Assembly: GCA_019247135.1 (NCBI GenBank)
Contig: JAFAPL010000809.1
Coordinates: 1-6,818, forward strand
Direction of reading: 5' to 3'
From: Chloroflexota bacterium
GTDB lineage: Bacteria > Chloroflexota > UBA6077 > CF-72
Length of the DNA stretch: 6,818 nucleotides
Within the stretch, counting starts at the first letter, position 1. Every line of letters begins with the position of its first letter. The notes under the pieces were generated by a model. It was not told the origin of the DNA and made no database searches. It saw only the letters and a list, made by a program, of their open reading frames with translations. Below are positions 1 through 5,516 of this stretch, piece after piece. The translations under genes and the position numbers were made by a program.

Positions 1-2
1 TG

Positions 3-410
3 CTGCAGCTGATCTGGAAGGAGACCGGCTGGGGCACCATCATCATCCTGGCAGCGCTTACCCGCATCGACATCGCGTTGTATGAGGTGGCCGCGATGGA
101 CGGCGCCAATAGCTGGCAGAGACTCCGCTATATCACCTTGCGCGGCATACGCGGAGTGATCGTGCTGCTGCTGATCCTGCGGCTGGCAACCACCCTGAAC
201 ACCGGTTTCGAGCAGATGTTTTTGCAGCGCAACGCGGTCGGCGCGGCCGCCGCCGAAGTGCTGGACACGTTCACGTATTTTCATGGCGTGCTCGACGGCG
301 ACTGGGGGTTCAGCGCCGCCGTTGGACTGGTGAAAGGCATCTTCGCCGCGGTGCTGGTGTTCGCGGCCAACCGAGTTGCCAAAACATTCGGTGAGGAAGG
401 CGCATTCTGA
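3..410 (+). CDS. Sugar ABC transporter permease, LplB-like (3' part, N-terminus outside window)
   Basis: Integral-membrane permease of a carbohydrate (CUT1-type) ABC importer. The frame is open from base 3 and gives the last 135 residues. The EAA loop that contacts the ATPase lies at about residues 27-50 of the fragment (LYEVAAMDGANSWQRLRYIT). It is followed by a hydrophobic helix and the family-typical stretch LRLATTLNTGFEQMF. The tail, GLVKGIFAAVLVFAANRVAK, forms the last membrane helix. This pattern matches the LplB/YteP subfamily, known for polysaccharide-derived oligosaccharide uptake in Bacillus and Paenibacillus. The stop overlaps the start of the second permease (TGATG), so the two are translationally coupled and probably form a heterodimer. 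The EAA loop reads LRG where LPG is usual. The substrate cannot be read from sequence; the xylanase next door suggests xylo-oligosaccharides. Confidence 0.9.
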   Translation: MQLIWKETGWGTIIILAALTRIDIALYEVAAMDGANSWQRLRYITLRGIRGVIVLLLILRLATTLNTGFEQMFLQRNAVGAAAAEVLDTFTYFHGVLDGDWGFSAAVGLVKGIFAAVLVFAANRVAKTFGEEGAF

Positions 411-1339
411 TGAGCGTGGCGACCCTGGACGCAACGGAGAGCCGGCCGGCGACCGGCCGGCCGCCCTGGATGGAGCGGCCGAGCGGCACGGTCACCGCAC
501 TGCGTACAGCCCTGCTTGTCCTGCTCGCCGTCGCCATGCTGTTTCCGTTCCTGTACGTCGGGGCCGTCAGCTTCTCCAGCTATCGCGACGTCGTCGGCAG
601 CGGACTGATCGTGTTCCCGACTCATCCGACGCTCGAGGCATACGGCGTCATCTTCCGCGGCGGCATCGTGACGCGTGCGCTCGCCGTGAGCGTCGGAGTC
701 ACCATTGCCGGGACGCTCGTCAGCATGCTGCTGACCGTGACCATGGCGTACGGGTTGAGTCGGCCTGGCGTGCCGGGGAGCCGCATCATCCTGGCCGCCG
801 TGCTGTTCACGTTGATTTTCTCGGCCGGCCTGATTCCGAACTACCTGCTGGTCAAGCAGCTCGGTCTGCTCAACAATTACGCGTCGCTGATCCTGCCGGG
901 CGCCATCGGCGCCTTCAACCTGGTCGTGGTGCGTCAGTTTTTCATGAGCATTCCGCCCGAGCTGTTGGAGAGCGCGCGGATTGACGGCGCAAACGATCTA
1001 TGGATTCTCGTGCGCATCGTCTTGCCGCTGAGCAAACCGGTGTTGGCGGTCATCGCGCTGTTTTACGGCGTCGGCTACTGGAACGAATTTTTCGCCGCGA
1101 CTCTGTATCTCAACCAGGCGGAGATGTGGCCCATCCAGCTGGTCCTCCGCCAGTACGTGCTGCAAGGCAGTGCCCTGCTCGCGAACGGAGTGGCTCCGGA
1201 TCCGAGCCAACCGCCACCTCCAGCGCAGACGATTCAGATGGCGGTGGTCGTCGTCGCGACCGTCCCGATTCTGGTGGTGTATCCGTTCCTGCAGCGCTAT
1301 TTCACGAAGGGCGTCCTCGCCGGCGCCATCAAGGGCTAG
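410..1339 (+). CDS. Sugar ABC transporter permease, LplC/YtcP-like
   Basis: Complete 309-residue permease, the second membrane subunit of the same importer. After a short polar N-terminus come membrane helices at about residues 31-52, 88-115 and 126-147. The subfamily signature FSAGLIPNYLLVKQLGLLNN lies at about 137-156, ILPGAIGAFNLVVVRQFFM at 161-179, and the EAA loop ELLESARIDGAND..ILVRIVLPLSKP at 184-210. A further helix at 211-232 contains GYWNEFF, and a last one lies near 277-294. Length and motifs are normal for the LplC/YtcP group. The ATG at 410 overlaps the upstream stop by one base and no better start is seen. The gene ends head-on against lacI, the two stop codons sharing CTAG at 1336-1339. 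No ATPase gene is visible; in this transporter group it is often encoded elsewhere and shared. Confidence 0.93.
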   Translation: MSVATLDATESRPATGRPPWMERPSGTVTALRTALLVLLAVAMLFPFLYVGAVSFSSYRDVVGSGLIVFPTHPTLEAYGVIFRGGIVTRALAVSVGVTIAGTLVSMLLTVTMAYGLSRPGVPGSRIILAAVLFTLIFSAGLIPNYLLVKQLGLLNNYASLILPGAIGAFNLVVVRQFFMSIPPELLESARIDGANDLWILVRIVLPLSKPVLAVIALFYGVGYWNEFFAATLYLNQAEMWPIQLVLRQYVLQGSALLANGVAPDPSQPPPPAQTIQMAVVVVATVPILVVYPFLQRYFTKGVLAGAIKG

Positions 1340-1356
1340 TTTCGGTCTGCGCCGGC
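1319..1356. terminator. Inverted repeat across the convergent permease/lacI stops, weak terminator candidate
   Basis: GCCGGCGC (1319-1326) and GCGCCGGC (1349-1356) are perfect reverse complements. They flank 22 bases that hold both stop codons. In RNA from either strand this could fold into an 8-bp GC-only stem closing a large loop. There is no T-rich run after either arm, so it does not meet the intrinsic terminator definition. It may still limit read-through between the convergent genes. Confidence 0.3.
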
Positions 1357-2367
1357 CCGCGGCGCGCAGGTGGAGCCGCGCACGACCAGGTGCGTCGGCA
1401 GCTCGACTCCGCTGCGTACGGCGTGCGGCGGTCGCATCGCCGATAGGAGCATGCGCGCCGCGACGCGGCCCATGTCCTCGAGCGGCTGGCGGACCGTGGT
1501 CAGCATCGGCCGAACGTACGCGGCTTGCGGAATATCGTCGAAGCCAACCACCGACAGGTCCTCCGGCACGCGCAAACCGCGCTCGTGCGCCGCGTCCAGT
1601 ACGCTGAAGGCCGACACGTCGTTCGACGCAAAAATCGCGGTCGGCGGATCGCGCAGCTGTAACAGCTCGCGCGCGGCGACCAGCGCGCGGGGTGCGAGGA
1701 AATCACCCTCGACGACCAGCTCCGGATCGACGTGGACACCGGACTCCGATAGCGCGGCGCGATAGCCCTCCAGCCGCGTGCGCGCGGAGTCGACAGCCAG
1801 GTCGCCGGTGATGAACCCGATGCGGCGGTGTCCGAGTTGCAGGAGGTGCCGCACCGCGTCGCACGCACCCTGGCGATTGGTGGCGTGCACCGCGGGAACG
1901 TTGCCCTGGGCCGGCGCCTGGTCGATCACCACGAACGGGAAATGGCGTTGTTGAAGCCGCTCCACGTACGCGTCCAAGCCATGCGGCAGAAGGAGTAACA
2001 GGCCCTCCGCCAGTCCCTGAGTGAGCGCCGTCACATGCGCCGATTCATTCGCGGCACGCCGCCGCGACGTGTACAGCATCAGGTCGTACTCGGCCGCCGC
2101 CAGCTCCTCGTCGATGCCGCGCAGAATCTCCACCACGTAGCTGGACCAGAGGTCGTGCAGAACCAGTCCGACCACCTGCGCACGTCCGCCGGCGAGTTTA
2201 CGTGCCTGCAGATTCGGCACATACCCGAGCCGCTCCATTGCCGCCTGAACTCGCGCGCGCTTTTCGGGCACGATAGAGTCTTTGTTGTTGACGACACGCG
2301 AGACAGTCGCGTACGACACCTCGGCTTCGCGTGCGACGTCGTGAATGGTGACGGCCTTGTGTGGCAC
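1336..2367 (-). CDS. LacI-family transcriptional regulator
   Basis: A 343-residue DNA-binding repressor of the LacI/GalR family. The helix-turn-helix lies at about residues 6-28 (VTIHDVAREAEVSYATVSRV). The hinge helix is near 51-61 (PNLQARKLAGG), containing the KL pair expected to insert into the minor groove. A periplasmic-binding-like sensor domain follows from about 65, with GHRRIGFITGD (179-189), the IFASNDVSAF segment (245-254) and VVGFDDIPQAAYVRPMLTTVRQP (273-295). The start is GTG at 2367, 5 bases after the xylanase stop. There is no clear Shine-Dalgarno sequence, which fits translational coupling. The gene probably represses its own xylanase-lacI unit through the palindrome at 3443-3458, and perhaps the permease operon. 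The ligand is likely a xylo-oligosaccharide by context (inference). Confidence 0.95.
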   Translation of the reverse strand: MPHKAVTIHDVAREAEVSYATVSRVVNNKDSIVPEKRARVQAAMERLGYVPNLQARKLAGGRAQVVGLVLHDLWSSYVVEILRGIDEELAAAEYDLMLYTSRRRAANESAHVTALTQGLAEGLLLLLPHGLDAYVERLQQRHFPFVVIDQAPAQGNVPAVHATNRQGACDAVRHLLQLGHRRIGFITGDLAVDSARTRLEGYRAALSESGVHVDPELVVEGDFLAPRALVAARELLQLRDPPTAIFASNDVSAFSVLDAAHERGLRVPEDLSVVGFDDIPQAAYVRPMLTTVRQPLEDMGRVAARMLLSAMRPPHAVRSGVELPTHLVVRGSTCAPRAGADRN

Positions 2368-2372
2368 TGTGT

Positions 2373-3434
2373 CTATTTTGCGGCCTGGGAGCCGCGTGAG
2401 CGGAGAATTTCCATCAGCGCGCGGTAGGCTGGCTTGGGTTGGAGCTGTTCATCGAGCAAGGTGGCCGCGCCCTGTCCGGCAAACGCTGAGGGTACCCATG
2501 AATGCGCGTCGGTAAAGCCCCACACCGTGAATGAAACGCAGCAATCGACGTCAACACATGCGCTGAGCATTTGCGCAAAATACTCGGCCTGTTTGGTGAG
2601 GTCCGCCTGCCCGACGGGCACCGGCGTGCGCACATCTGCTTCGGTGATGGCGACATCCAGACCCAGGTCGGCGAAACGCTGGAGATTCTGCTCGAGCGTT
2701 GTGGGAAATGGACTCTGCAGTGACAGATGGCCCTGAATGCCGATGCCCTGCAACGGGACCCCGTGCACGAGCAAGTCCTGCGCCAGCGCGTAAAGGGCGT
2801 CACTCTTGGGATTGATGGACTCCACATTGTAGTCGTTGATGTACAGCCGCGCATCCGGGTCGGCTTCGTGCGCCCAGGTCAGCGCGCGTGCAACGTAGTC
2901 CGGTCCGATCGCCTTGAACCACAAGCTGTTGCGCCAGCTTCCGTCGTCGTTGAAAGGTTCGTTGACGACGTCCCATGCGTAGATCTGGCCGCGGAAATGC
3001 GTGACCTCGTCGGTCACGTGTGCGTGCAGGATATCGGCCAGCTCCGAGTCGGAAAAACTGCCGGTGGTCAGCCAGGTGGGTAGCTGATTGTGCCAGACGA
3101 GCGTGTGTCCGCGAACCGACTGGCCATGGTCGCTGGCGAACTGTACGAGCCCATCCGCAGCCGCGTAGGAGAAATCGCCGCGGCGCGGCTCGACGAGCTG
3201 CCACTTCATCACGTTTTCGGGCGTGACGCTGGAGAATTCGTCTCCGACAAGAGTCGCGTACTTGGGATCGGCGGCGAGGACACTGGTATTCACCGCTGTG
3301 CCGATGAATTTGTCGAGTGGAGTGGAAAGCGTTCTCAGAGGAGGTGGAGTGTCGGATTGCGCGAATGCTTCAGGTGCGGGCATGCAGATAATGACGAGTA
3401 TGAGATAGCGCGCCAGCAGCGCGGCTCGACGCAA
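2373..3434 (-). CDS. Secreted endo-1,4-beta-xylanase, glycoside hydrolase family 10
   Basis: Predicted to cut internal beta-1,4 bonds of xylan outside the cytoplasm (EC 3.2.1.8). I place the start at TTG 3434, giving 353 residues. AAGG lies 6 bases upstream, and an N-terminal signal peptide follows (MRRAALLARYLILVII..., likely cleaved after AFA at residue 25). A longer in-frame reading to 3581 would run into the dehydrogenase gene and has no such signal at its N-terminus. The single catalytic domain spans about 32-343. Visible are TPENVMKW (71-78), GHTLVWH (109-115), the acid/base Glu159 in WDVVNEPF, the nucleophile Glu265 in ITEADVR and WGFTDAHSW (305-313). Cys293 with Cys298 or Cys299 could form the disulfide common in this family. 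There is no carbohydrate-binding module. It is first in a unit with lacI, and the operator overlaps its ribosome-binding region. Confidence 0.93.
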   Translation of the reverse strand: MRRAALLARYLILVIICMPAPEAFAQSDTPPPLRTLSTPLDKFIGTAVNTSVLAADPKYATLVGDEFSSVTPENVMKWQLVEPRRGDFSYAAADGLVQFASDHGQSVRGHTLVWHNQLPTWLTTGSFSDSELADILHAHVTDEVTHFRGQIYAWDVVNEPFNDDGSWRNSLWFKAIGPDYVARALTWAHEADPDARLYINDYNVESINPKSDALYALAQDLLVHGVPLQGIGIQGHLSLQSPFPTTLEQNLQRFADLGLDVAITEADVRTPVPVGQADLTKQAEYFAQMLSACVDVDCCVSFTVWGFTDAHSWVPSAFAGQGAATLLDEQLQPKPAYRALMEILRSRGSQAAK

Positions 3435-3440
3435 GCTGAG

Positions 3441-3444
3441 CCTT
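3441..3444 (-). promoter_or_regulatory. Ribosome-binding site deciding the xylanase TTG start
   Basis: AAGG on the minus strand, 6 bases before TTG 3434. It is short, but it is the best match in the leader, its spacing is normal, and the start it selects begins a textbook signal peptide. It lies partly inside the palindromic operator. The other in-frame start, TTG at 3458, has no such site. Confidence 0.5.
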
Positions 3445-3458
3445 GCAAGCGCTTGCAA
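3443..3458. promoter_or_regulatory. Perfect 16-bp palindromic operator for a LacI-family repressor
   Basis: TTGCAAGCGCTTGCAA is a perfect 16-base palindrome with a central CG. This is the architecture of LacI-family operators such as CcpA cre sites or symmetrised lac operators, which share an AGCGCT core. It lies at about +1 to +16 of the predicted transcript, between the -10 element and the xylanase start, the classical repressor position. The LacI-family gene is second in the same unit, so autoregulation is the simplest reading. I found no second full copy in the window. Confidence 0.75.
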
Positions 3459-3464
3459 ACCGCG

Positions 3465-3493
3465 AGCGTAGCAGCACCCGTGCGTCGCGTCAA
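3465..3493 (-). promoter_or_regulatory. Promoter of the xylanase-lacI unit
   Basis: On the minus strand, TTGACG (3493-3488) and TACGCT (3470-3465) are separated by exactly 17 bases. The -35 matches the TTGACA consensus at five of six positions. The -10 matches TATAAT at three, keeping the key T, A and final T, as is common in GC-rich genomes. Transcription would start near 3458, leaving a leader of about 24 bases and placing the operator just at the start point. It fits within the 67-bp gap after the dehydrogenase stop. Confidence 0.55.
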
Positions 3494-3501
3494 TCGACGG
3501 C

Positions 3502-4461
3502 TCAGGGATTGACCACGTGTTCCGGATGACCGTCGATAAATGCCAGGATGTTGTCGACAGGCATGGCTCGCTGGCGGGCACTGGCCTCGTGCGTAACCGC
3601 GCCGATGTGGGGCGTCAGGACCACATTGTCCAGATCGAGAAACGGGTTGTCTTCGCGCGGCAGTGGCTCCTGCGTGAAAACGTCCAGACCGGCGCCGGCG
3701 ATCTCGCCTTTGCGGAGTGCCGCGGCAAGCGCGTCGGAGTCCACGAGCGCCCCACGCGCGGTATTAACAAGGTAAGCCGACGGCTTCATCAGTCCGAGCT
3801 CCCGAGCGCCGACGAATCCGCGTACTTCAGGCGTGTTGCGCAGGTGGAGGGAGACGATGTCGGCCTGGCGGAACAGATCGTCGCGCTCGACCAGCTCCAC
3901 GCCCAGACGATTCGCACGTGACTCATCACGTGAGAAAGTCCAGGCGATCAGGCGCATGCCGAACGCGCCGCCCAGTCGGGCGACGTAGCTGCCGATGGCG
4001 CCGAGTCCAAGCAAGCCGAGGGTTTTGCCGTCGAGCTCGGGACCTTCGACGTGCTGCCAGGCGCCCTCACGCACCGTGCGGTCGCTGCGCGGGATGGAGC
4101 GCGTGACCGCCAGGATCAAGCCGATGGTCAGCTCGGCGACCGACGGGGCCCCGACGCCCGGCGTGTTGGTGACGATGATGCCCCGACGCTTCGCGGCGGC
4201 GAGGTCGACGTTGTCGGTGCCCGTGCCGAGGATAGAAATGAGCTTCAAGTTAGAGGCGTGATCGAGTGCTTCCTCGTCCAGTTGCGTATACGAGCGGACG
4301 TTGATGATGGCATCGGCGGAGCTCAGGCGATCGAATAGCTCCGGTCGGCTGGCGGCGCGTGTGGTGTGCAGGATGACTTCATGCGGGGCGAGCCGACACA
4401 GGTCGGGTTGGTCGAGGCTTGCGTACGTGGGCGGGTCGTCGTCGGGGATCACGATGCGCAT
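3502..4461 (-). CDS. D-2-hydroxyacid dehydrogenase (NAD(P)-dependent, short form without ACT domain)
   Basis: A 319-residue cytoplasmic oxidoreductase that interconverts a 2-oxoacid and a D-2-hydroxyacid. The ATG at 4461 is chosen because MRIVIPDDDPPTY is the normal family N-terminus; the frame upstream to 4779 has no homologous look. The nucleotide-binding motif GLGAIG is at 152-157. The catalytic residues are Arg236 (NTARGALVD), Glu265 (DVFTQEP) and His285 (TPHIGAVT). The segment TPGVGAPSVAELTIGLILA (100-118) is typical. The length lacks the C-terminal ACT domain of many serine-pathway phosphoglycerate dehydrogenases. After the second beta strand (LIAWTFSRD, 171-179) the usual NAD-selecting Asp is not seen, so NADPH use is possible. 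The sequence most resembles the broad D-2-hydroxyacid dehydrogenase group; the substrate is unknown. It lies upstream of xylanase on the same strand with a 67-bp gap containing a separate promoter, so a shared function is not implied. Confidence 0.9.
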   Translation of the reverse strand: MRIVIPDDDPPTYASLDQPDLCRLAPHEVILHTTRAASRPELFDRLSSADAIINVRSYTQLDEEALDHASNLKLISILGTGTDNVDLAAAKRRGIIVTNTPGVGAPSVAELTIGLILAVTRSIPRSDRTVREGAWQHVEGPELDGKTLGLLGLGAIGSYVARLGGAFGMRLIAWTFSRDESRANRLGVELVERDDLFRQADIVSLHLRNTPEVRGFVGARELGLMKPSAYLVNTARGALVDSDALAAALRKGEIAGAGLDVFTQEPLPREDNPFLDLDNVVLTPHIGAVTHEASARQRAMPVDNILAFIDGHPEHVVNP

Positions 4462-4798
4462 GTGCGACGAGGATATGCGCCAGCCGCCGCCGGCCGTGCC
4501 GACCTGTGCGCGGCGCGAGCAGCGGAGCGATCGGGGGGCTGGCTGGACTGCACCGCAGGCACCGGTCGGCTGCGCTGGATCGGCCGTCGGCGGCTGCACG
4601 CCAGAGCATGGCCGAGGCGCCGTGCGTGATCGACCAGATGAATGTCGGTTCGGGCGACGGCCCTGGTGTCTCAGGGCAGACTCGCGCAAAGCGGCGCGGC
4701 CGAGGCGAAGAACGTCAAGGACCAGGTGCCTATCCGCTCGCGCGGCCCGGCGGCCGGTGGCGGTCGCACCCGGGTCCAACCCGGTACCGTGTGACGGT
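4462..4798. other. Divergent intergenic region between dehydrogenase and CMD genes
   Basis: These 337 bases separate two divergent genes and should hold both promoters. I find no convincing -35/-10 pair on either strand, no tRNA and no T-run terminator. Several frames stay open here only because the DNA is GC-rich; their arginine/proline-rich translations do not look like proteins. Two items stand out: a 50-codon ORF ending 4 bases before the CMD start, and two abutting 15-bp dyads at 4770-4799. A decayed gene cannot be excluded. Confidence 0.6.
4642..4794 (+). CDS. Possible small protein (50 aa) just upstream of the CMD gene, doubtful
   Basis: An ATG-to-TGA frame of 50 residues beginning MSVRATALVSQGRLAQSGAA and ending RTRVQPGTV. 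It stops 4 bases before the CMD start, a spacing typical of coupled genes. Most codons end in G or C, as in the neighbouring genes, and the composition is less arginine-rich than the competing frames. Against it: no Shine-Dalgarno is visible, the length is short, and I do not recognise any family. It could also be a chance frame or a remnant. No membrane segment or signal peptide is evident. Confidence 0.2.
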   Translation: MSVRATALVSQGRLAQSGAAEAKNVKDQVPIRSRGPAAGGGRTRVQPGTV

Positions 4799-4799
4799 A
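4770..4799. promoter_or_regulatory. Two abutting 15-bp dyads (6-3-6) ending at the CMD start codon
   Basis: CCGGGT-cca-ACCCGG (4770-4784) is followed directly by TACCGT-gtg-ACGGTA (4785-4799), whose last base is the A of the CMD ATG. Both are perfect 6-bp dyads with 3-base centres. They could be operator sites, for example for a TetR- or MarR-type protein, or two mRNA hairpins, the second enclosing the start. No regulator gene for them is seen in the window. Confidence 0.4.
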
Positions 4800-5320
4800 T
4801 GGCCCGTGTTGACTACCCGTCTCTGGACAGCGCCGACGCGCAGCGCGTCGCCGAGCGCATCAAGCAGGAGCGCGGCGGCCGCCTCCTGAACCTCTTCCGT
4901 ATGCAGCTGCACAACCCGGCGATCGCCGAAGCGTGGTTGTCGTTGGGGACCGCGGTGCGCTTCAAGTCAGAGCTTGACGCCGCGACGCGCGAGCTGGCGA
5001 TCTGTGAGGTCGCGAGCTTGTGCCGTGCCGAGTACGAGTGGCGCGCACACCGCCGCATTGCCGCCAGCGAAGGGGTGAGCGAGCAACAACTCGACACGCT
5101 TCCGAACTGGCAAGCGTCCGAGTCCTTGTTCGACCACAAGCAGCGCGCGGTACTGGCGCTCGCACAGAAGATGACGGAATCCATCGACGTCGACGACGCC
5201 ATGTTCGACGCCGCACGGGAGTACCTGTCGCCGCGAGAGCTGGTCGAGCTGGTGGTGACGATCGGGTACTACAACATGGTTTCGCGTTTTCTGGTGGGAT
5301 TGCAGATCGATCTGGAGTGA
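4799..5320 (+). CDS. Carboxymuconolactone decarboxylase (CMD/AhpD-like) family protein
   Basis: A 173-residue, all-helical cytoplasmic protein of the CMD/AhpD-like fold. The ATG at 4799 gives MARVDYPSL, a usual beginning; the open frame upstream lacks protein character. The core is at residues 57-92: DAATRELAICEVASLC then AEYEWRAH, with Arg64, Glu65, Glu70, Tyr79 and His84 as the conserved positions. In AhpD the last stretch holds a peroxidatic Cys-x-x-Cys before the His. Here those positions are Ala77 and Glu80, so a thiol peroxidase mechanism is unlikely. Cys69 and Cys75 are present but not in that spacing. The C-terminal half (REL..LVVTIGYYNMVSRFLVGLQIDLE, 146-173) is typical of the family. 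The reaction is unknown; true 4-carboxymuconolactone decarboxylase activity should not be assumed. It is divergent from the dehydrogenase, so shared regulation through the intergenic region is possible. No strong Shine-Dalgarno is seen. Confidence 0.85.
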   Translation: MARVDYPSLDSADAQRVAERIKQERGGRLLNLFRMQLHNPAIAEAWLSLGTAVRFKSELDAATRELAICEVASLCRAEYEWRAHRRIAASEGVSEQQLDTLPNWQASESLFDHKQRAVLALAQKMTESIDVDDAMFDAAREYLSPRELVELVVTIGYYNMVSRFLVGLQIDLE

Positions 5321-5419
5321 GCGTTGCCGTGCTGACGGCGTGGTGCCTGGTGCGGCGCGAGGGGATAGGGACTCGATCAGCGAAGCGATCAGGCACTCGG
5401 GATGATCAGAGCCGACGGC

Positions 5420-5485
5420 GCTCGATCAATGCAGCGGGCGGGCTCGATCAATGCAGCGGCCGGGCTCGATCAATGCAGCGGGCGG
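5420..5485. repeat. Tandem array of three 22-bp direct repeats
   Basis: Three back-to-back 22-base units begin at 5420, 5442 and 5464, each opening with GCTCGATCAATGCAGCGG. The only difference is base 5460 (C in unit 2, G in units 1 and 3). The 22-base period is close to two DNA helical turns, so proteins bound to each unit would line up on one face. Left of the array, GATCAG occurs at 5375, 5387 and 5404 in the same orientation, which may be degenerate copies. The array ends 31 bases before the GTG start of the AlkZ-like gene. Confidence 0.9.
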
Positions 5486-5516
5486 GCACGGCATGCATGC
5501 GTAGCGTGAGCTGTGG

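Noticed and set aside
2035..3512. Long plus-strand frames opposite lacI and xylanase
   Set aside because: They mirror strongly conserved minus-strand proteins and have no domain character; shadows of high GC content.
4456..4480. GCGCAT ... ATGCGC dyad over the dehydrogenase start
   Set aside because: Only 6-bp arms with 13 bases between in GC-rich DNA; not distinguishable from chance.
4462..4779. Longer N-terminus for the dehydrogenase
   Set aside because: Low-complexity translation in GC-rich DNA; the family N-terminus begins at ATG 4461.
4301..4798. Open plus-strand frame extending the CMD protein N-terminally by 166 residues
   Set aside because: The translation is arginine/proline-rich, overlaps the dehydrogenase gene antisense, and has none of the family's sequence; the ATG at 4799 gives the usual length.
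4769..4800. tRNA-like T-arm (CGGG-loop-CCCG)
   Set aside because: No acceptor, D or anticodon arms and no correct T-loop bases nearby; better explained as one of two dyads.
4832..4860. GACGCGC-A-GCGCGTC hairpin early in the CMD gene
   Set aside because: The arms are ordinary Asp-Ala/Arg-Val codons in conserved-looking coding sequence and the loop is too small to be a stable regulatory hairpin as written.
5420..5485. CRISPR array
   Set aside because: The 22-bp units are directly adjacent with no spacers and no cas genes are present.
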